From positions 4,216,001 through 4,280,000 of the forward strand of contig NZ_CP029642.1 of NCBI RefSeq assembly GCF_003268655.1: 64,000 bases of DNA. The letters run 5' to 3'. The translations under genes were made by a program, and so were the position numbers. This document shows, piece by piece, positions 8,142 to 17,098 of the stretch (position 1 is its first letter; the number at the start of each line of letters is the position of its first letter). The notes below the pieces were generated by a model. The model worked only from the letters and a program-made list of their open reading frames with translations. It made no database searches and was not told the origin of the DNA. Origin of the DNA: Arthrobacter dokdonellae (GTDB lineage Bacteria; Actinomycetota; Actinomycetes; Actinomycetales; Micrococcaceae).

Positions 8142-11100
8142 ATGACATCGCCCCGCTCACTTCCGGCCACCGGTTCCCCCCTCGGCGGGAGCTACGTCAC
8201 GGACCGCGGCCCGGGTACCGGGCGCCGCGTCCCGGCGCGCTCCTGGCTCCACAGCGACGCCCCCTCCCTCTCGCTCAACGGGGACTGGCGCTTCCGCCTG
8301 CTGCCCGGCGTCCCCGGCACCCCGGACGGCCCCGCCCTTCCCGACGGCGAGGACGTGGAAGGCGTCGCCGCGGAGTCCTTCGACGACGCCGGCTGGGACA
8401 CCCTGCCCGTCCCCTCTCACTGGGTGCTGCAAGAAGACGGGAAATACGGCCGCCCCCTTTACACCAACGTCCAATACCCGTTCCCGACCGACCCGCCCCA
8501 CGTGCCCGACGCCAACCCCACGGGCGACTACCGGCGCCATTTTGACGTCCCCGCCGCCTGGCTTGAAAGTACGACGGCGGCGCTCACCCTGCGCTTTGAC
8601 GGCGTCGAGTCGCGCTACAAGGTGTGGGTGAACGGAACCGAGATCGGCGTGGGCTCCGGCAGCCGCCTGGCCCAGGAATTTGACGTCACGGCCGCCCTGC
8701 GGGCCGGGTCCAACCTGCTGGTGGTGCGCGTGCACCAGTGGTCCGCCGCCAGCTACCTGGAGGACCAGGACCAGTGGTGGCTGCCGGGCATCTTCCGCGA
8801 CGTCACGTTGCAGGCCCGCCCGGCCGGCGGCATCACCGACGCCTGGCTGCGCACCGGCTGGACCGCCGGAGCGCAAAGGTCCGCCACGGGCACGGGCACC
8901 ATCGACCCGGAGATCACCGCCCCCGCGGATGCCTTCCCGGTGACGCTTGAGGTGCCCGGGCTGGGAGTGTCGGTCCGCTGGGACTCCCCGTCCGACGTCG
9001 TGCCCCTGGCCCTCGACGGCGTGGAACCGTGGTCCGCGGAGGTCCCCCGGCTCTACGACGCCACCGTGTCCAGCGCGGCGGAAACCATTTCGCTGCGCCT
9101 GGGCTTCCGCACGGTGGAGATCGTGGGCGACCGCTTCCTGGTCAACGGCCGGCGGGTGGTGTTCCACGGCGTCAACCGGCACGAGACCCATCCGGACCGC
9201 GGCCGCGTCTTTGACGACGCGGACGCCCGGGCGGACCTGGCACTGATGAAGCGGTTCAACGTCAACGCCATCCGCACCAGCCACTACCCGCCGCACCCGC
9301 GGCTGCTGGACCTGGCCGACGAATTGGGGTTCTGGGTCATCCTGGAGTGTGACCTCGAGACCCACGGCTTCGAATCCGGCGGCTGGGTGGACAACCCCAG
9401 CGACGACCCCGCCTGGCGCGACGCCTATCTGGACCGGATCGAGCGCACGGTGGAACGGGACAAGAACCACCCGTCCATCATCATGTGGTCGCTGGGCAAC
9501 GAGTCCGGCACCGGCGCCAACCTGGCCGCCATGTCCGCCTGGGTCCATGCTCGCGACACCGGCCGGCCGGTTCATTACGAAGGCGACTACACCGGCGCCT
9601 ACACCGACGTGTACTCGCGCATGTACTCCTCCATTCCCGAAACCGACGCGATTGGCCGGGACGATTCCCGCGCCCTGCTGCTGGGCTGTTCCGCCGCCGA
9701 ATCGGCCCGGCAGCGCACCAAGCCGTTCGTCCTGTGCGAATACGTCCACGCCATGGGCAACGGCCCGGGCGCCATCGACCAGTACGAGGACCTGGTGGAC
9801 AAATACCGGCGCCTGCACGGCGGATTCGTCTGGGAGTGGCGGGACCACGGCATCCGCACGACGACGGCGGACGGCACCGAATTCTTCGCCTACGGGGGCG
9901 ACTTTGGCGAGGTGGTCCACGACTCCAACTTCGTCATGGACGGCATGGTCCTCTCCGATTCCACCCCCACGCCCGGATTGTACGAATACAAGCAGGTCGT
10001 CTCCCCCCTCCGCCTCGCCCTCACGCAGGACGACGGCGGCGCGCCCCGCCTGGCTTTCGCCAACCTGCGGCACACGGCCGACGCGTCCGACGTCGTGCTG
10101 CGTTGGCGTGTGGAGCACGACGGCGCGGAAACGGCGGCGGGCGAGGTGGACGCCGCCGCCCCTGGGGGCGCACCGCTCGCGGCCGGCGATTCCACGGACA
10201 TTTCGCTTCCGCCCGTGGCGGCAGCCAGGCACGGCGAAACCTGGCTGACCGTGGAGGCGGTGCTCCGCGAGGCCACCGCGTGGGGGCCGGCCGGCCACGT
10301 GCTGTCCGCAACACAGCTGGACTGTTCGGCGCCCCGCACCCCGGCCAGGCCCCCGCGTCCCGCCGTCCAGCCGGCGGGTCCGGCAGCGGGCGCCCTCACG
10401 CTGGGCCCGGCCCGGTTCGACGCCGGCCGCCTGGTTTCACTGGCCGGCTCGCCCGTGGACGGTCCCCGGCTTGAGCTCTGGCGGGCGCCGACAGACAACG
10501 ACGAGGGGGCGGGCTTCGGTTCGTATGACCTCGCCGACCCCTGGCTGAACAGCGGCAGGGGCGTGCCGGCGCCGTCGTCCGCGAGCGGATGGCGCGCCGC
10601 GGGACTCGACCGGCTGACCGGCCGCGTCGAAGACGTTGCCTCGCTGGACGGGGGCCTGCGCGTGCGCACACGTTACGCGGCCGCCAACAGCCGCAACACC
10701 GTGGCCGTGGAGGAAAACTGGCAGCTGGCCGACGACGAACTGTGGCTGCGGATCGACATCACGCCGAGCTCCGGCTGGGACATGGTGTGGCCGCGCATCG
10801 GCGTCCGCCTGGACCTGCCCGTTTCGGTGGACGGGGCCTCCTGGTTTGGCGCCGGGCCCCGGGAGTCCTACCCGGACAGCATGCATGCGGCGCTGGTGGG
10901 GCGCCACGCCGAAACGCTGGACGGGCTGGGCGTGCCTTACGCCCGGCCGCAGGAAAGCGGGCACCGGAGAGGCCTGCGATCCCTGGAGCTGTCCCGGGAC
11001 GGCGCGCCGTGGCTGCGCATCGACGCCGAACCGGACGCGGCGGGGCGGCGGCCGGGATTCACCCTCGCCCGCCACACGGCCCAGCAGGTGGCCGGTGCGG

Positions 11101-11258
11101 CGCATCCGCACGAGCTGCCGGCACCACGCCACAGCCACCTGTACCTGGATGCGGCCCAGCACGGCCTGGGCTCGCGCGCGTGCGGGCCGGATGTCTGGCC
11201 GGACTTCGCGCTGCGCCCCGAGGCCCGGACGCTGGTGTTCAAGATCACCGCAGCCTGA
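8142..11258 (+). CDS. lacZ: Beta-galactosidase, glycoside hydrolase family 2 (LacZ-type)
   Basis: Hydrolyses terminal beta-galactosides; 1038 residues, close to the E. coli enzyme. Domain order is GH2 sugar-binding, immunoglobulin-like, TIM barrel (about 330-620), a linker domain and a beta-galactosidase small chain at the C-terminus. The acid/base glutamate is Glu454 in WSLGNESG and the nucleophile is Glu533 in LCEYVHAMGNGPG. No signal peptide is seen, so it is cytoplasmic. ATG 8142 was chosen; the adjacent GTG 8139 is better spaced from AAGGA (8126-8130) and may be used. A divergent TetR gene suggests induction by a sugar. No permease gene lies next to it. Confidence 0.95.
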   Translation: MTSPRSLPATGSPLGGSYVTDRGPGTGRRVPARSWLHSDAPSLSLNGDWRFRLLPGVPGTPDGPALPDGEDVEGVAAESFDDAGWDTLPVPSHWVLQEDGKYGRPLYTNVQYPFPTDPPHVPDANPTGDYRRHFDVPAAWLESTTAALTLRFDGVESRYKVWVNGTEIGVGSGSRLAQEFDVTAALRAGSNLLVVRVHQWSAASYLEDQDQWWLPGIFRDVTLQARPAGGITDAWLRTGWTAGAQRSATGTGTIDPEITAPADAFPVTLEVPGLGVSVRWDSPSDVVPLALDGVEPWSAEVPRLYDATVSSAAETISLRLGFRTVEIVGDRFLVNGRRVVFHGVNRHETHPDRGRVFDDADARADLALMKRFNVNAIRTSHYPPHPRLLDLADELGFWVILECDLETHGFESGGWVDNPSDDPAWRDAYLDRIERTVERDKNHPSIIMWSLGNESGTGANLAAMSAWVHARDTGRPVHYEGDYTGAYTDVYSRMYSSIPETDAIGRDDSRALLLGCSAAESARQRTKPFVLCEYVHAMGNGPGAIDQYEDLVDKYRRLHGGFVWEWRDHGIRTTTADGTEFFAYGGDFGEVVHDSNFVMDGMVLSDSTPTPGLYEYKQVVSPLRLALTQDDGGAPRLAFANLRHTADASDVVLRWRVEHDGAETAAGEVDAAAPGGAPLAAGDSTDISLPPVAAARHGETWLTVEAVLREATAWGPAGHVLSATQLDCSAPRTPARPPRPAVQPAGPAAGALTLGPARFDAGRLVSLAGSPVDGPRLELWRAPTDNDEGAGFGSYDLADPWLNSGRGVPAPSSASGWRAAGLDRLTGRVEDVASLDGGLRVRTRYAAANSRNTVAVEENWQLADDELWLRIDITPSSGWDMVWPRIGVRLDLPVSVDGASWFGAGPRESYPDSMHAALVGRHAETLDGLGVPYARPQESGHRRGLRSLELSRDGAPWLRIDAEPDAAGRRPGFTLARHTAQQVAGAAHPHELPAPRHSHLYLDAAQHGLGSRACGPDVWPDFALRPEARTLVFKITAA

Positions 11259-11285
11259 CGCCGCCGGACCCCTTTCGAGGGCAAA

Positions 11286-11302
11286 TCTTAGGAAATTCTT
11301 AG
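11286..11302 (+). promoter_or_regulatory. Direct repeat TCTTAG-N5-TCTTAG, candidate response-regulator box
   Basis: Two TCTTAG hexamers are spaced 11 bp start to start, i.e. one helical turn apart, 72 bp before the PAP2-DedA-two-component operon. OmpR-family regulators bind such direct repeats; the PmrA/BasR subgroup uses a CTTAA-like N5 repeat of the same geometry. The operon encodes an OmpR-family regulator, so autoregulation is plausible. Confidence 0.5.
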
Positions 11303-11373
11303 ATCCCGTGCGGGACAGTGGAGGAAAGGCCCCTTGGGCCGCCTCCCTGTCCGCGCACGAATCGGAGAAACAC

Positions 11374-12171
11374 TTGCCGCACCCCGTTCCAGCCCACGAG
11401 TACCGCCACGGCCATCCGGCCAGCTCCTCCGGCCGCACGTCGCTGCCACAGCAGACCCGCCTGGCCATGCTTCCGCAGCTCCGGCTATGGGGCGTGTGGG
11501 TGGCGCTGCTGTCCGCGGCCGTGCTGACCCTGGGATTTGTCGCCACCGACATGCGCGGATTCAGCACCAACGAGTTCACCGTCGACCAGGAGCTCAGCCG
11601 CAACCACGACGGCTTCCTGACCGCCGTGGCCATGACCCTGAACTACCTGTTTTCCCCGGCCGGAGGAATCGCCATCATCGCCCTGTGCGCGCTGTTCCTG
11701 CTGGTGGTGCGCAAATCCCCCGTGAACGCCATCGCCTTTGGCGGCACGGCCGCCGCCGGCTACCTGTCCAGCCAGTTCTTCAAGGTGATCGTTGAGCGCC
11801 AGCGCCCCAACCCGGCCCTCCTCTTTGACCCCTTGGCACCGGAAACCGGCTCCAACAGCTTTCCCAGCGGCCACGTGGCCCTGGCCGTCGGACTGGCCTG
11901 GGCGTTCTGGTTCCTGGCGCGGAACACCCGCTGGTCCCGGCTGTCGGTCATCCTGGGCATCCTGGTGCCCGTGGTTGTGGCATTGTCGCGGCTTTACGTC
12001 GGCGTCCACTACCCCAGCGACGTCATTGGATCCTTCCTGGCCTCCACGGCCGCGGTGATCCTCTTCGTCGGCGTCTGGAACCGGTTCCAGGGGAGCATCC
12101 TGCCGCGCATACCCCTCCTGGACCGCTTCGGCCCGGTCTGCCCCGACGCTGTCCCCGCAGCCCACTCCTGA
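11374..12171 (+). CDS. PAP2-family membrane phosphatase
   Basis: Integral membrane phosphatase of the PAP2 superfamily, 265 residues. All three signature motifs are present: Lys137-x6-Arg144-Pro145 (KVIVERQRP), PSGH at 164-167 and Ser205-Arg206-x5-His212-x3-Asp216. About six membrane segments are seen. The start is TTG 11374, with GGAGAAA six bases upstream; the open frame further upstream overlaps the galactosidase gene. Members of this family dephosphorylate lipid pyrophosphates such as undecaprenyl pyrophosphate on the outer face of the membrane. It is the first gene of an operon with dedA and a two-component pair, which supports a role in lipid-carrier recycling. Confidence 0.9.
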   Translation: MPHPVPAHEYRHGHPASSSGRTSLPQQTRLAMLPQLRLWGVWVALLSAAVLTLGFVATDMRGFSTNEFTVDQELSRNHDGFLTAVAMTLNYLFSPAGGIAIIALCALFLLVVRKSPVNAIAFGGTAAAGYLSSQFFKVIVERQRPNPALLFDPLAPETGSNSFPSGHVALAVGLAWAFWFLARNTRWSRLSVILGILVPVVVALSRLYVGVHYPSDVIGSFLASTAAVILFVGVWNRFQGSILPRIPLLDRFGPVCPDAVPAAHS

Positions 12172-12184
12172 GGAGGAGCGCACC

Positions 12185-12904
12185 ATGCACATGCTTGCCG
12201 CCACACTTCCTGCCGTTGCCCCCGCCGGGCTGACCTCCGTCCTTGACCCGTCCGCGCTCCTGCAGGGCCTCGGACCGGCCACGCTCGCCGTGGTTGCCGT
12301 GCTCGTCTTCATTGAATCCGGCGTCCTGTTCCCGTTCCTGCCCGGGGACTCCCTGCTGTTCACGGCCGGGCTGCTGCACCAGCAGCTGAACCTGGCCCTG
12401 CCCGTGCTGATCGGCGTCGTTGCCCTGGCCGCGATCGCCGGCGACCAGGTGGGCTACCTCATCGGGCGCAAGTTCGGCCGCCGCTGGTTCAAGGACGACG
12501 CCCGGGTCCTGAAGACCAAATACCTCGTCGAGACCGAGGAGTTCTTCGCCAAGCACGGAGGCTGGGCCATCGTGCTGGCCAGGTTCGTTCCCGTCGTGCG
12601 CACCTATGCGCCGCTGGTGGCCGGCACCGCCAACTACAACCACAAAAAGTTCACCCTGTGGAACGTGAGCGGGGCACTTGGCTGGGCCACCGCCGTCGTC
12701 CTTCTTGGCACCTGGCTGGGACATTTTGAGGTGATCGCCAAGAACATCGACCTCATCGCGGTCCTCATGGTGCTTGTGTCCATCATTCCCGGCATCATCA
12801 GCGTGCTGCGCTCGCGCCGGGCGGCACGCCACGCGGTCACCGCCTCAGAGACCCCCACATCCGAGACCGTTGCGGGCGACAATGGAAGGCATGCACACCA
12901 ATGA
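12185..12904 (+). CDS. DedA-family membrane protein
   Basis: Multi-pass membrane protein of 239 residues. Conserved DedA features are Glu44 and Asp55 in FIESGVLFPFLPGD, the GRKFG turn at 94-98, and Arg133 and Arg139 in RFVPVVRTYAPLVAG. Members of the DedA superfamily are now known to move undecaprenyl phosphate across the membrane. GAGGAG precedes the ATG and the gene starts 13 bp after the PAP2 stop. Its 3' end overlaps the response-regulator gene. With the phosphatase upstream, the simplest reading is a dephosphorylate-then-flip pair for the wall lipid carrier. Confidence 0.93.
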   Translation: MHMLAATLPAVAPAGLTSVLDPSALLQGLGPATLAVVAVLVFIESGVLFPFLPGDSLLFTAGLLHQQLNLALPVLIGVVALAAIAGDQVGYLIGRKFGRRWFKDDARVLKTKYLVETEEFFAKHGGWAIVLARFVPVVRTYAPLVAGTANYNHKKFTLWNVSGALGWATAVVLLGTWLGHFEVIAKNIDLIAVLMVLVSIIPGIISVLRSRRAARHAVTASETPTSETVAGDNGRHAHQ

Positions 12905-13562
12905 GCGCCCCCGCCTCCTGCTCGTGGAGGACGATCCCGTCCTGGGACCGCTGACCGCACAGCTGCTGGCCGGCGACTACGACGTTGAGCTGGCCGCGGA
13001 CGGGCAGGCCGGGCTGCACCTGGGCCTGACCCGGGAATGGGCCGTCATGGTGGTCGACCGCGGGCTGCCAGCCATGGACGGCGCCGAACTCATCAGGGCC
13101 CTGCGCCGCGCGGGAAAGGCCACGCCGGCCCTGATCCTGACCGCCCTGGGCAGCACCGCCGAGAAAATTGAGGGGCTCGACGCCGGCGCCAACGACTACA
13201 TGACCAAGCCGTTCGACGCCGGCGAGCTGCGCGCACGGCTGCGGGCCATCACGCGCCGCTTTGATCCGGCGCCGGCCGCGCTGGCCATTGGCGACTGGAC
13301 GCTGGATCCGGCGGGGCGGCGGCTGCGTTCCCTGTACGGCGCCCATGTCGAGCTCACAGCCAAGGAAACCGAACTCCTGGCCATGCTCGCCGGCGAACCG
13401 GGCCGCGTCTTCACCCGCCCGGAACTCATGGAGGCGCTGTTCCACCCCCAGGACTCGCCCGGGGTCATCGACACCTACGTGCACTACCTGCGCAAGAAGG
13501 TGTCCAAGTCCGTGATCCGCACCGTGCACGGCGCCGGCTACCAGATCGGCGATGCCTCATGA
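12891..13562 (+). CDS. OmpR-family response regulator
   Basis: Two-component DNA-binding regulator of 223 residues. Receiver domain about 7-120: acidic pocket Glu13-Asp14-Asp15, phospho-acceptor Asp56 (VVDRGLP) and Lys106-Pro107. The winged-helix output domain covers about 128-220 (ELTAKETELLAML, DTYVHYLRKK, RTVHGAGYQI). ATG 12891 is used; ATG 12882 is also in frame, and both lie inside the end of dedA. The stop overlaps the kinase start (ATGA). It probably controls its own operon through the TCTTAG repeat at 11286-11302. Confidence 0.95.
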   Translation: MHTNERPRLLLVEDDPVLGPLTAQLLAGDYDVELAADGQAGLHLGLTREWAVMVVDRGLPAMDGAELIRALRRAGKATPALILTALGSTAEKIEGLDAGANDYMTKPFDAGELRARLRAITRRFDPAPAALAIGDWTLDPAGRRLRSLYGAHVELTAKETELLAMLAGEPGRVFTRPELMEALFHPQDSPGVIDTYVHYLRKKVSKSVIRTVHGAGYQIGDAS

Positions 13563-14590
13563 TCGCCCGCCCCGGCATACCTGCCGGGAAGCGGCCCGAC
13601 GCCGGGAAGCGGCCCGACGCCGGGAAGCGGCCCGACGAATTGCAGCTGCGCCGGGCCGCCATCACGGTGGGCCTGCGCATCGCCGTGGCCTGTTCCGTCA
13701 TGGTGGTCGCGGTCATTGTTGCCGCGGCCATCTACATGCTCTATCTCTCCCGCCATCCGGACTTGTCCGCCCAGGACCCCCATTCGGCCCGGGTGTATGT
13801 GGAGTCGAACGACATGCTCAAGGCCATGGCCATTGCCGGTCTGGCCGGAATCCTGGCCGCCGGGGCCATCGGCTGGCTCAGCGCGCGCAGCGCCATCCGG
13901 CCGCTGGGCCGGGCCTTGGAACTTCAGCGCCGGTTTGTCCAGGATGCCAGCCATGAGCTGCGCACCCCCCTGGCGATTCTGGACGCCCGGGTCCAGCTGG
14001 CGCAGCACAAGGTGGACGACGGCTCCGAGGCGGCGGGGCTGCTGGCCCAGGTCCGCCGCGACACCGCCGGCCTGACCGCGACTGTCCAGGAACTGCTGCT
14101 GGCGGCTACGGGTGATCCCGCCTCCCCCGATGCCGAGCCCGTGGACGTCGGCTCCGTGGTGGCGGAGGTCACGGCCGATCTCCAGGACATGGCCGCCACG
14201 CACGGCGTCCGGCTGGTGTTCACGGACAACGGCAGCCCCCGCGTGCGCATCCACCCCAACAGCCTGCGCCGCGCCGTTCTCGGGCTGGTGGACAATGCCC
14301 TGGTCCACACCCCTGAAGGCGGCCGGATCACGGTCACGGTCGCCACCGAGGGGCGCGGGGCCGCCGTCACCGTGGCGGATACCGGTTCCGGCATTTCCGG
14401 GATCGACCAGGACCGCGTCTTCGACAGGTTCGCCCGCACCGCCGAGCCGTCCCCCGGCAGCCGGCGCAGCTACGGCCTGGGCCTGGCACTGGTCCGCGAG
14501 ATCGCGGTGGCCGCCGGCGGGCGGGTCGAAATCAGCGCCACGGGACCGCACGGCACCACCATGGAGCTGGCCTTCCCCGCTGCCGGGTAG
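13559..14590 (+). CDS. Sensor histidine kinase
   Basis: Membrane sensor kinase of 343 residues. Two membrane helices (about 37-60 and 86-106) enclose a short extracellular loop of some 25 residues, too small for a classical ligand domain, so sensing may occur within the membrane. His132 in QDASHELRTPLAIL is the phospho-acceptor. The ATPase domain shows the N box with Asn246 (LVDNALVH), G1 with Asp274 (ADTGSGISG) and G2 (GLGLALV). The cytoplasmic N-terminus holds three GKRPDA repeats. It is coupled to the regulator gene by an ATGA overlap. The intramembrane-sensing form suits detection of envelope stress or lipid-carrier status. Confidence 0.94.
   Translation: MIARPGIPAGKRPDAGKRPDAGKRPDELQLRRAAITVGLRIAVACSVMVVAVIVAAAIYMLYLSRHPDLSAQDPHSARVYVESNDMLKAMAIAGLAGILAAGAIGWLSARSAIRPLGRALELQRRFVQDASHELRTPLAILDARVQLAQHKVDDGSEAAGLLAQVRRDTAGLTATVQELLLAATGDPASPDAEPVDVGSVVAEVTADLQDMAATHGVRLVFTDNGSPRVRIHPNSLRRAVLGLVDNALVHTPEGGRITVTVATEGRGAAVTVADTGSGISGIDQDRVFDRFARTAEPSPGSRRSYGLGLALVREIAVAAGGRVEISATGPHGTTMELAFPAAG
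13583..13636 (+). repeat. 18-bp tandem repeat, three copies, inside the kinase gene
   Basis: GCCGGGAAGCGGCCCGAC occurs three times without a difference. It encodes repeats of (A)GKRPD in the cytoplasmic N-terminal tail before the first membrane helix. Copy number can change in frame. Confidence 0.9.
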
Positions 14591-14678
14591 CGGCACCGCG
14601 GGTGGCCGCGGCATTTGTTCACCCATGGCGCTACTGTCGGTGGGAGTACCTCCGCGATGAACTGAAAGGCCGCCGTCG

Positions 14679-15962
14679 ATGAGCAGCAATCCACCACTGG
14701 CCCGCCGCCTGGGCACGGGCGACGCCGTAGTCATCGGGCTGGGATCGATGATGGGTGCCGGCGTGTTTGCGGCGTTTTCCCCGGCGGCCCAGGCGGCAGG
14801 CTCCGGTCTGCTGATTGGGCTGGCATGTGCCGGGGTCGTGGCCTACTGCAATGCAACGTCCTCGGCGCAGCTGGCCGCCGCCTACCCCACCTCCGGGGGG
14901 ACGAACATTTACGGGCGGAAACAGCTGGGGCCATGGCCGGGATTCGTGGCGGGTTGGGGATTCGTCGTGGGCAAGACGGCCAGCAGCGCCGCCATGGCCA
15001 TGACCTTTGCCGCCTATGCGGCGCCGCCCGGCTGGGAGCGCCCGGTGGCGGTTGCCGCCGTCGTGCTCCTGACGGCCGTCAACTACCGTGGCGTGACGCG
15101 CACGGCCGCGCTGGCCCGCATGATTGTCACGGCCGTCCTCATGGCGCTGGCAGTGTCCGTGGCCGCGGTGTGGGCGGGCGGACCGGCCGGCGGGACGGTG
15201 GGACTGTGGGGCGCCGGGGTCCTCGCGCACGGCTGGTACGGCATCCTGCAGTCGGCCGGCCTGCTGTTCTTCGCCTTCGCCGGCTACGCGCGCATCGCCA
15301 CGCTGGGCGAGGAGGTCAAGGACCCGCGCCGGACCATCCCGCGGGCCATTCTCGCGGCCCTGGCGATCGCCGCGGTGGTCTATGCGGCGGTCGCCGTCAC
15401 CGTCCTGGCCGCCCTGGGGCCCGACGCCGTTGCTGCCACCCCCGCGCCCCTCGCCGAGGCGGTGGCCGCCGGCGCGTGGTCCTGGGCCGTTCCGGTGGTG
15501 CGGGTGGGTGCCGCCCTGGCATCGCTGGGCGCGCTGCTGGCCCTCGTGGCGGGGCTGGGCAGGACGTCGCTGGCCATGGCCCGCGAAGGCGATCTCCCCC
15601 AGTGGCTTGCCGCGGTCCACCCCAGGTTCCAGGTCCCGCACCGGGCGGAACTGGCCCTGGGCGCCGTGGTTTGCGTGATCATAGCCTTCGCCGACCTCCG
15701 CGGGGCCATCGGTTTTTCCTCCTTCGGCGTGTTGCTCTACTACCTCGTGGCGAACGTTTCCGCATTAACCCAGCACGGCGCGGACCGCCGCTACCCCCGG
15801 TTCCTGCAGGTCCTGGGCGCGGCCGCCTGCGCGGTACTGGTGGCCACACTGCCGCTGGAGGCCGTGCTCGCGGGACTGGCGATGTTCGCCGTGGGCATCG
15901 GCTACCGGGCGGCCAGGCTGCGCCGCGCAGGCCGCGGGCAGCGTCCACGAGCGGGCGCTTAG
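14679..15962 (+). CDS. APC-family amino acid permease
   Basis: Secondary transporter of the amino acid-polyamine-organocation superfamily, 427 residues and about 12 membrane helices. The first helix carries GLGSMMGAGVFAAF, the unwound GSxxGxG-type substrate-binding segment. FAFAGYARIATLGEEVKDPRRTIPRA is the family's conserved helix 6/loop (Phe-Ala-Phe-x-Gly to Glu-Glu-x-Pro-x-Arg). The gene stands alone downstream of the two-component operon, with an 88-bp gap. Its substrate cannot be told from sequence. Confidence 0.92.
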   Translation: MSSNPPLARRLGTGDAVVIGLGSMMGAGVFAAFSPAAQAAGSGLLIGLACAGVVAYCNATSSAQLAAAYPTSGGTNIYGRKQLGPWPGFVAGWGFVVGKTASSAAMAMTFAAYAAPPGWERPVAVAAVVLLTAVNYRGVTRTAALARMIVTAVLMALAVSVAAVWAGGPAGGTVGLWGAGVLAHGWYGILQSAGLLFFAFAGYARIATLGEEVKDPRRTIPRAILAALAIAAVVYAAVAVTVLAALGPDAVAATPAPLAEAVAAGAWSWAVPVVRVGAALASLGALLALVAGLGRTSLAMAREGDLPQWLAAVHPRFQVPHRAELALGAVVCVIIAFADLRGAIGFSSFGVLLYYLVANVSALTQHGADRRYPRFLQVLGAAACAVLVATLPLEAVLAGLAMFAVGIGYRAARLRRAGRGQRPRAGA

Positions 15963-16000
15963 GGGCAATTTTGTGCGGCAACACCGCCGTTAAGTGCCCG
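15952..16000. terminator. Hairpin between convergent permease and tsaD genes
   Basis: CGGGCGCTTA (15952-15961) pairs with TAAGTGCCCG (15991-16000) with one G-U pair; GCGGC/GCCGT add to an inner stem. It overlaps the end of the permease gene and precedes the tsaD stop, so it could end transcription from either side. Confidence 0.5.
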
Positions 16001-16006
16001 TTCGCG

Positions 16007-17098
16007 CTAGAGGCTGATGCTGCTCACGGGCATGGAGGAGTCCGGCGCGAAGGCGAGGTCGCTGGGGGCCACGCCATTCATGACGAGCTGCGCGCCGAGG
16101 GCGGCCACCATGGCCCCGTTGTCCGTGCACAGCGACGTCCTGGGCACCAGCAGCGTGATGCCCGCGGCAGCGCACCGCTGCTGCGCCAGTTCCCGAAGGC
16201 GGGAATTGGCGGCCACGCCCCCGCCCAGCAGCAGCGTGGTGATGCCGTTTTCCCGGCACGCCAGCACCGCCTTGGCCGTGATGACGTCCAGCACCGCTTC
16301 CTGGAACGACGCCGCAACATCGGCCACGGGGATCTGCTCTCCGCGGGCCTCGTACCCCTCGACGCAGCGGGCCACCGCGGTTTTCAGGCCGGAAAAGGAA
16401 AAGTCGTAGCGGTGGGGTCCGGGCGCGTCGGCCGTGCCCATATACTTGGGCACGGTCAGCCCCCGCGGGAAGCGGATGGCCTTCGCGTCGCCTTCCCTGG
16501 CAAGCCTGTCGATGGCGGGACCGCCCGGGTAGCTCAGGCCCAACAGCCGGGCGACCTTGTCGAAAGCCTCCCCGGCGGCGTCGTCGATGGTGGCGCCCAA
16601 CAGTTCCACGTCCGCGGCGATGCTGCGCACCCGCAGGATTTCGGTGTGGCCGCCGGACACCAGCAGTGCGCCCAGGTTTGCGGGCAGCCGCCCGGCCGCG
16701 GCGGTGGCGGCGATGGATTCGTCCAGCAGTCCCACCCCCACGTGCGCCACCAGATGGTTGACGGCGTAGAGCGGCTTGCCGGTGGCCAGCGCCAGCGCCT
16801 TGGCGGCACTCACGCCCACCATCAAGGCGCCGGCCAGCCCGGGCCCGCTGGTCACCGCAATCGCATCGATGTCGTCCAGAGCCACGCCGGCATCGGCGAG
16901 CGCCTGTTCCAGTGTGGGCACAAACGCATCCAGGTGCGCCCTGGAGGCAATTTCGGGGATGACCCCGCCAAAACGCACATGCTCCTCCATGGACGAGGAC
17001 ACCGTGTTGGTCAGCAGCTCGGTGCCGCGGACCAGCCCCACCCCGGTTTCGTCGCAGGACGATTCGATCCCCAGGATCAACGGATTGGACTGGTTCAT
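16007..17098 (-). CDS. tsaD: tRNA N6-adenosine threonylcarbamoyltransferase TsaD
   Basis: Catalytic subunit that transfers threonylcarbamoyl to A37 of ANN-decoding tRNAs (t6A). It has 363 residues. ASKHA-fold motifs: GIESSCDET at 10-18; metal ligands His115 and His119 (NHLVAHVG); and CTDNGAM near the C-terminus supplying the last metal-binding Asp. It starts at ATG 17098, overlapping the rimI stop (ATGA). Its partners TsaB and TsaE are encoded just upstream in the same operon; TsaC is not in the window. Confidence 0.97.
   Translation of the reverse strand: MNQSNPLILGIESSCDETGVGLVRGTELLTNTVSSSMEEHVRFGGVIPEIASRAHLDAFVPTLEQALADAGVALDDIDAIAVTSGPGLAGALMVGVSAAKALALATGKPLYAVNHLVAHVGVGLLDESIAATAAAGRLPANLGALLVSGGHTEILRVRSIAADVELLGATIDDAAGEAFDKVARLLGLSYPGGPAIDRLAREGDAKAIRFPRGLTVPKYMGTADAPGPHRYDFSFSGLKTAVARCVEGYEARGEQIPVADVAASFQEAVLDVITAKAVLACRENGITTLLLGGGVAANSRLRELAQQRCAAAGITLLVPRTSLCTDNGAMVAALGAQLVMNGVAPSDLAFAPDSSMPVSSISL

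Noticed and set aside
8157..10298. 713-codon open frame on the minus strand opposite the beta-galactosidase gene
   Set aside because: It is the complement of a clear GH2 enzyme in GC-rich DNA; its composition (Gly/Val/His/Arg-rich) has no domain features.
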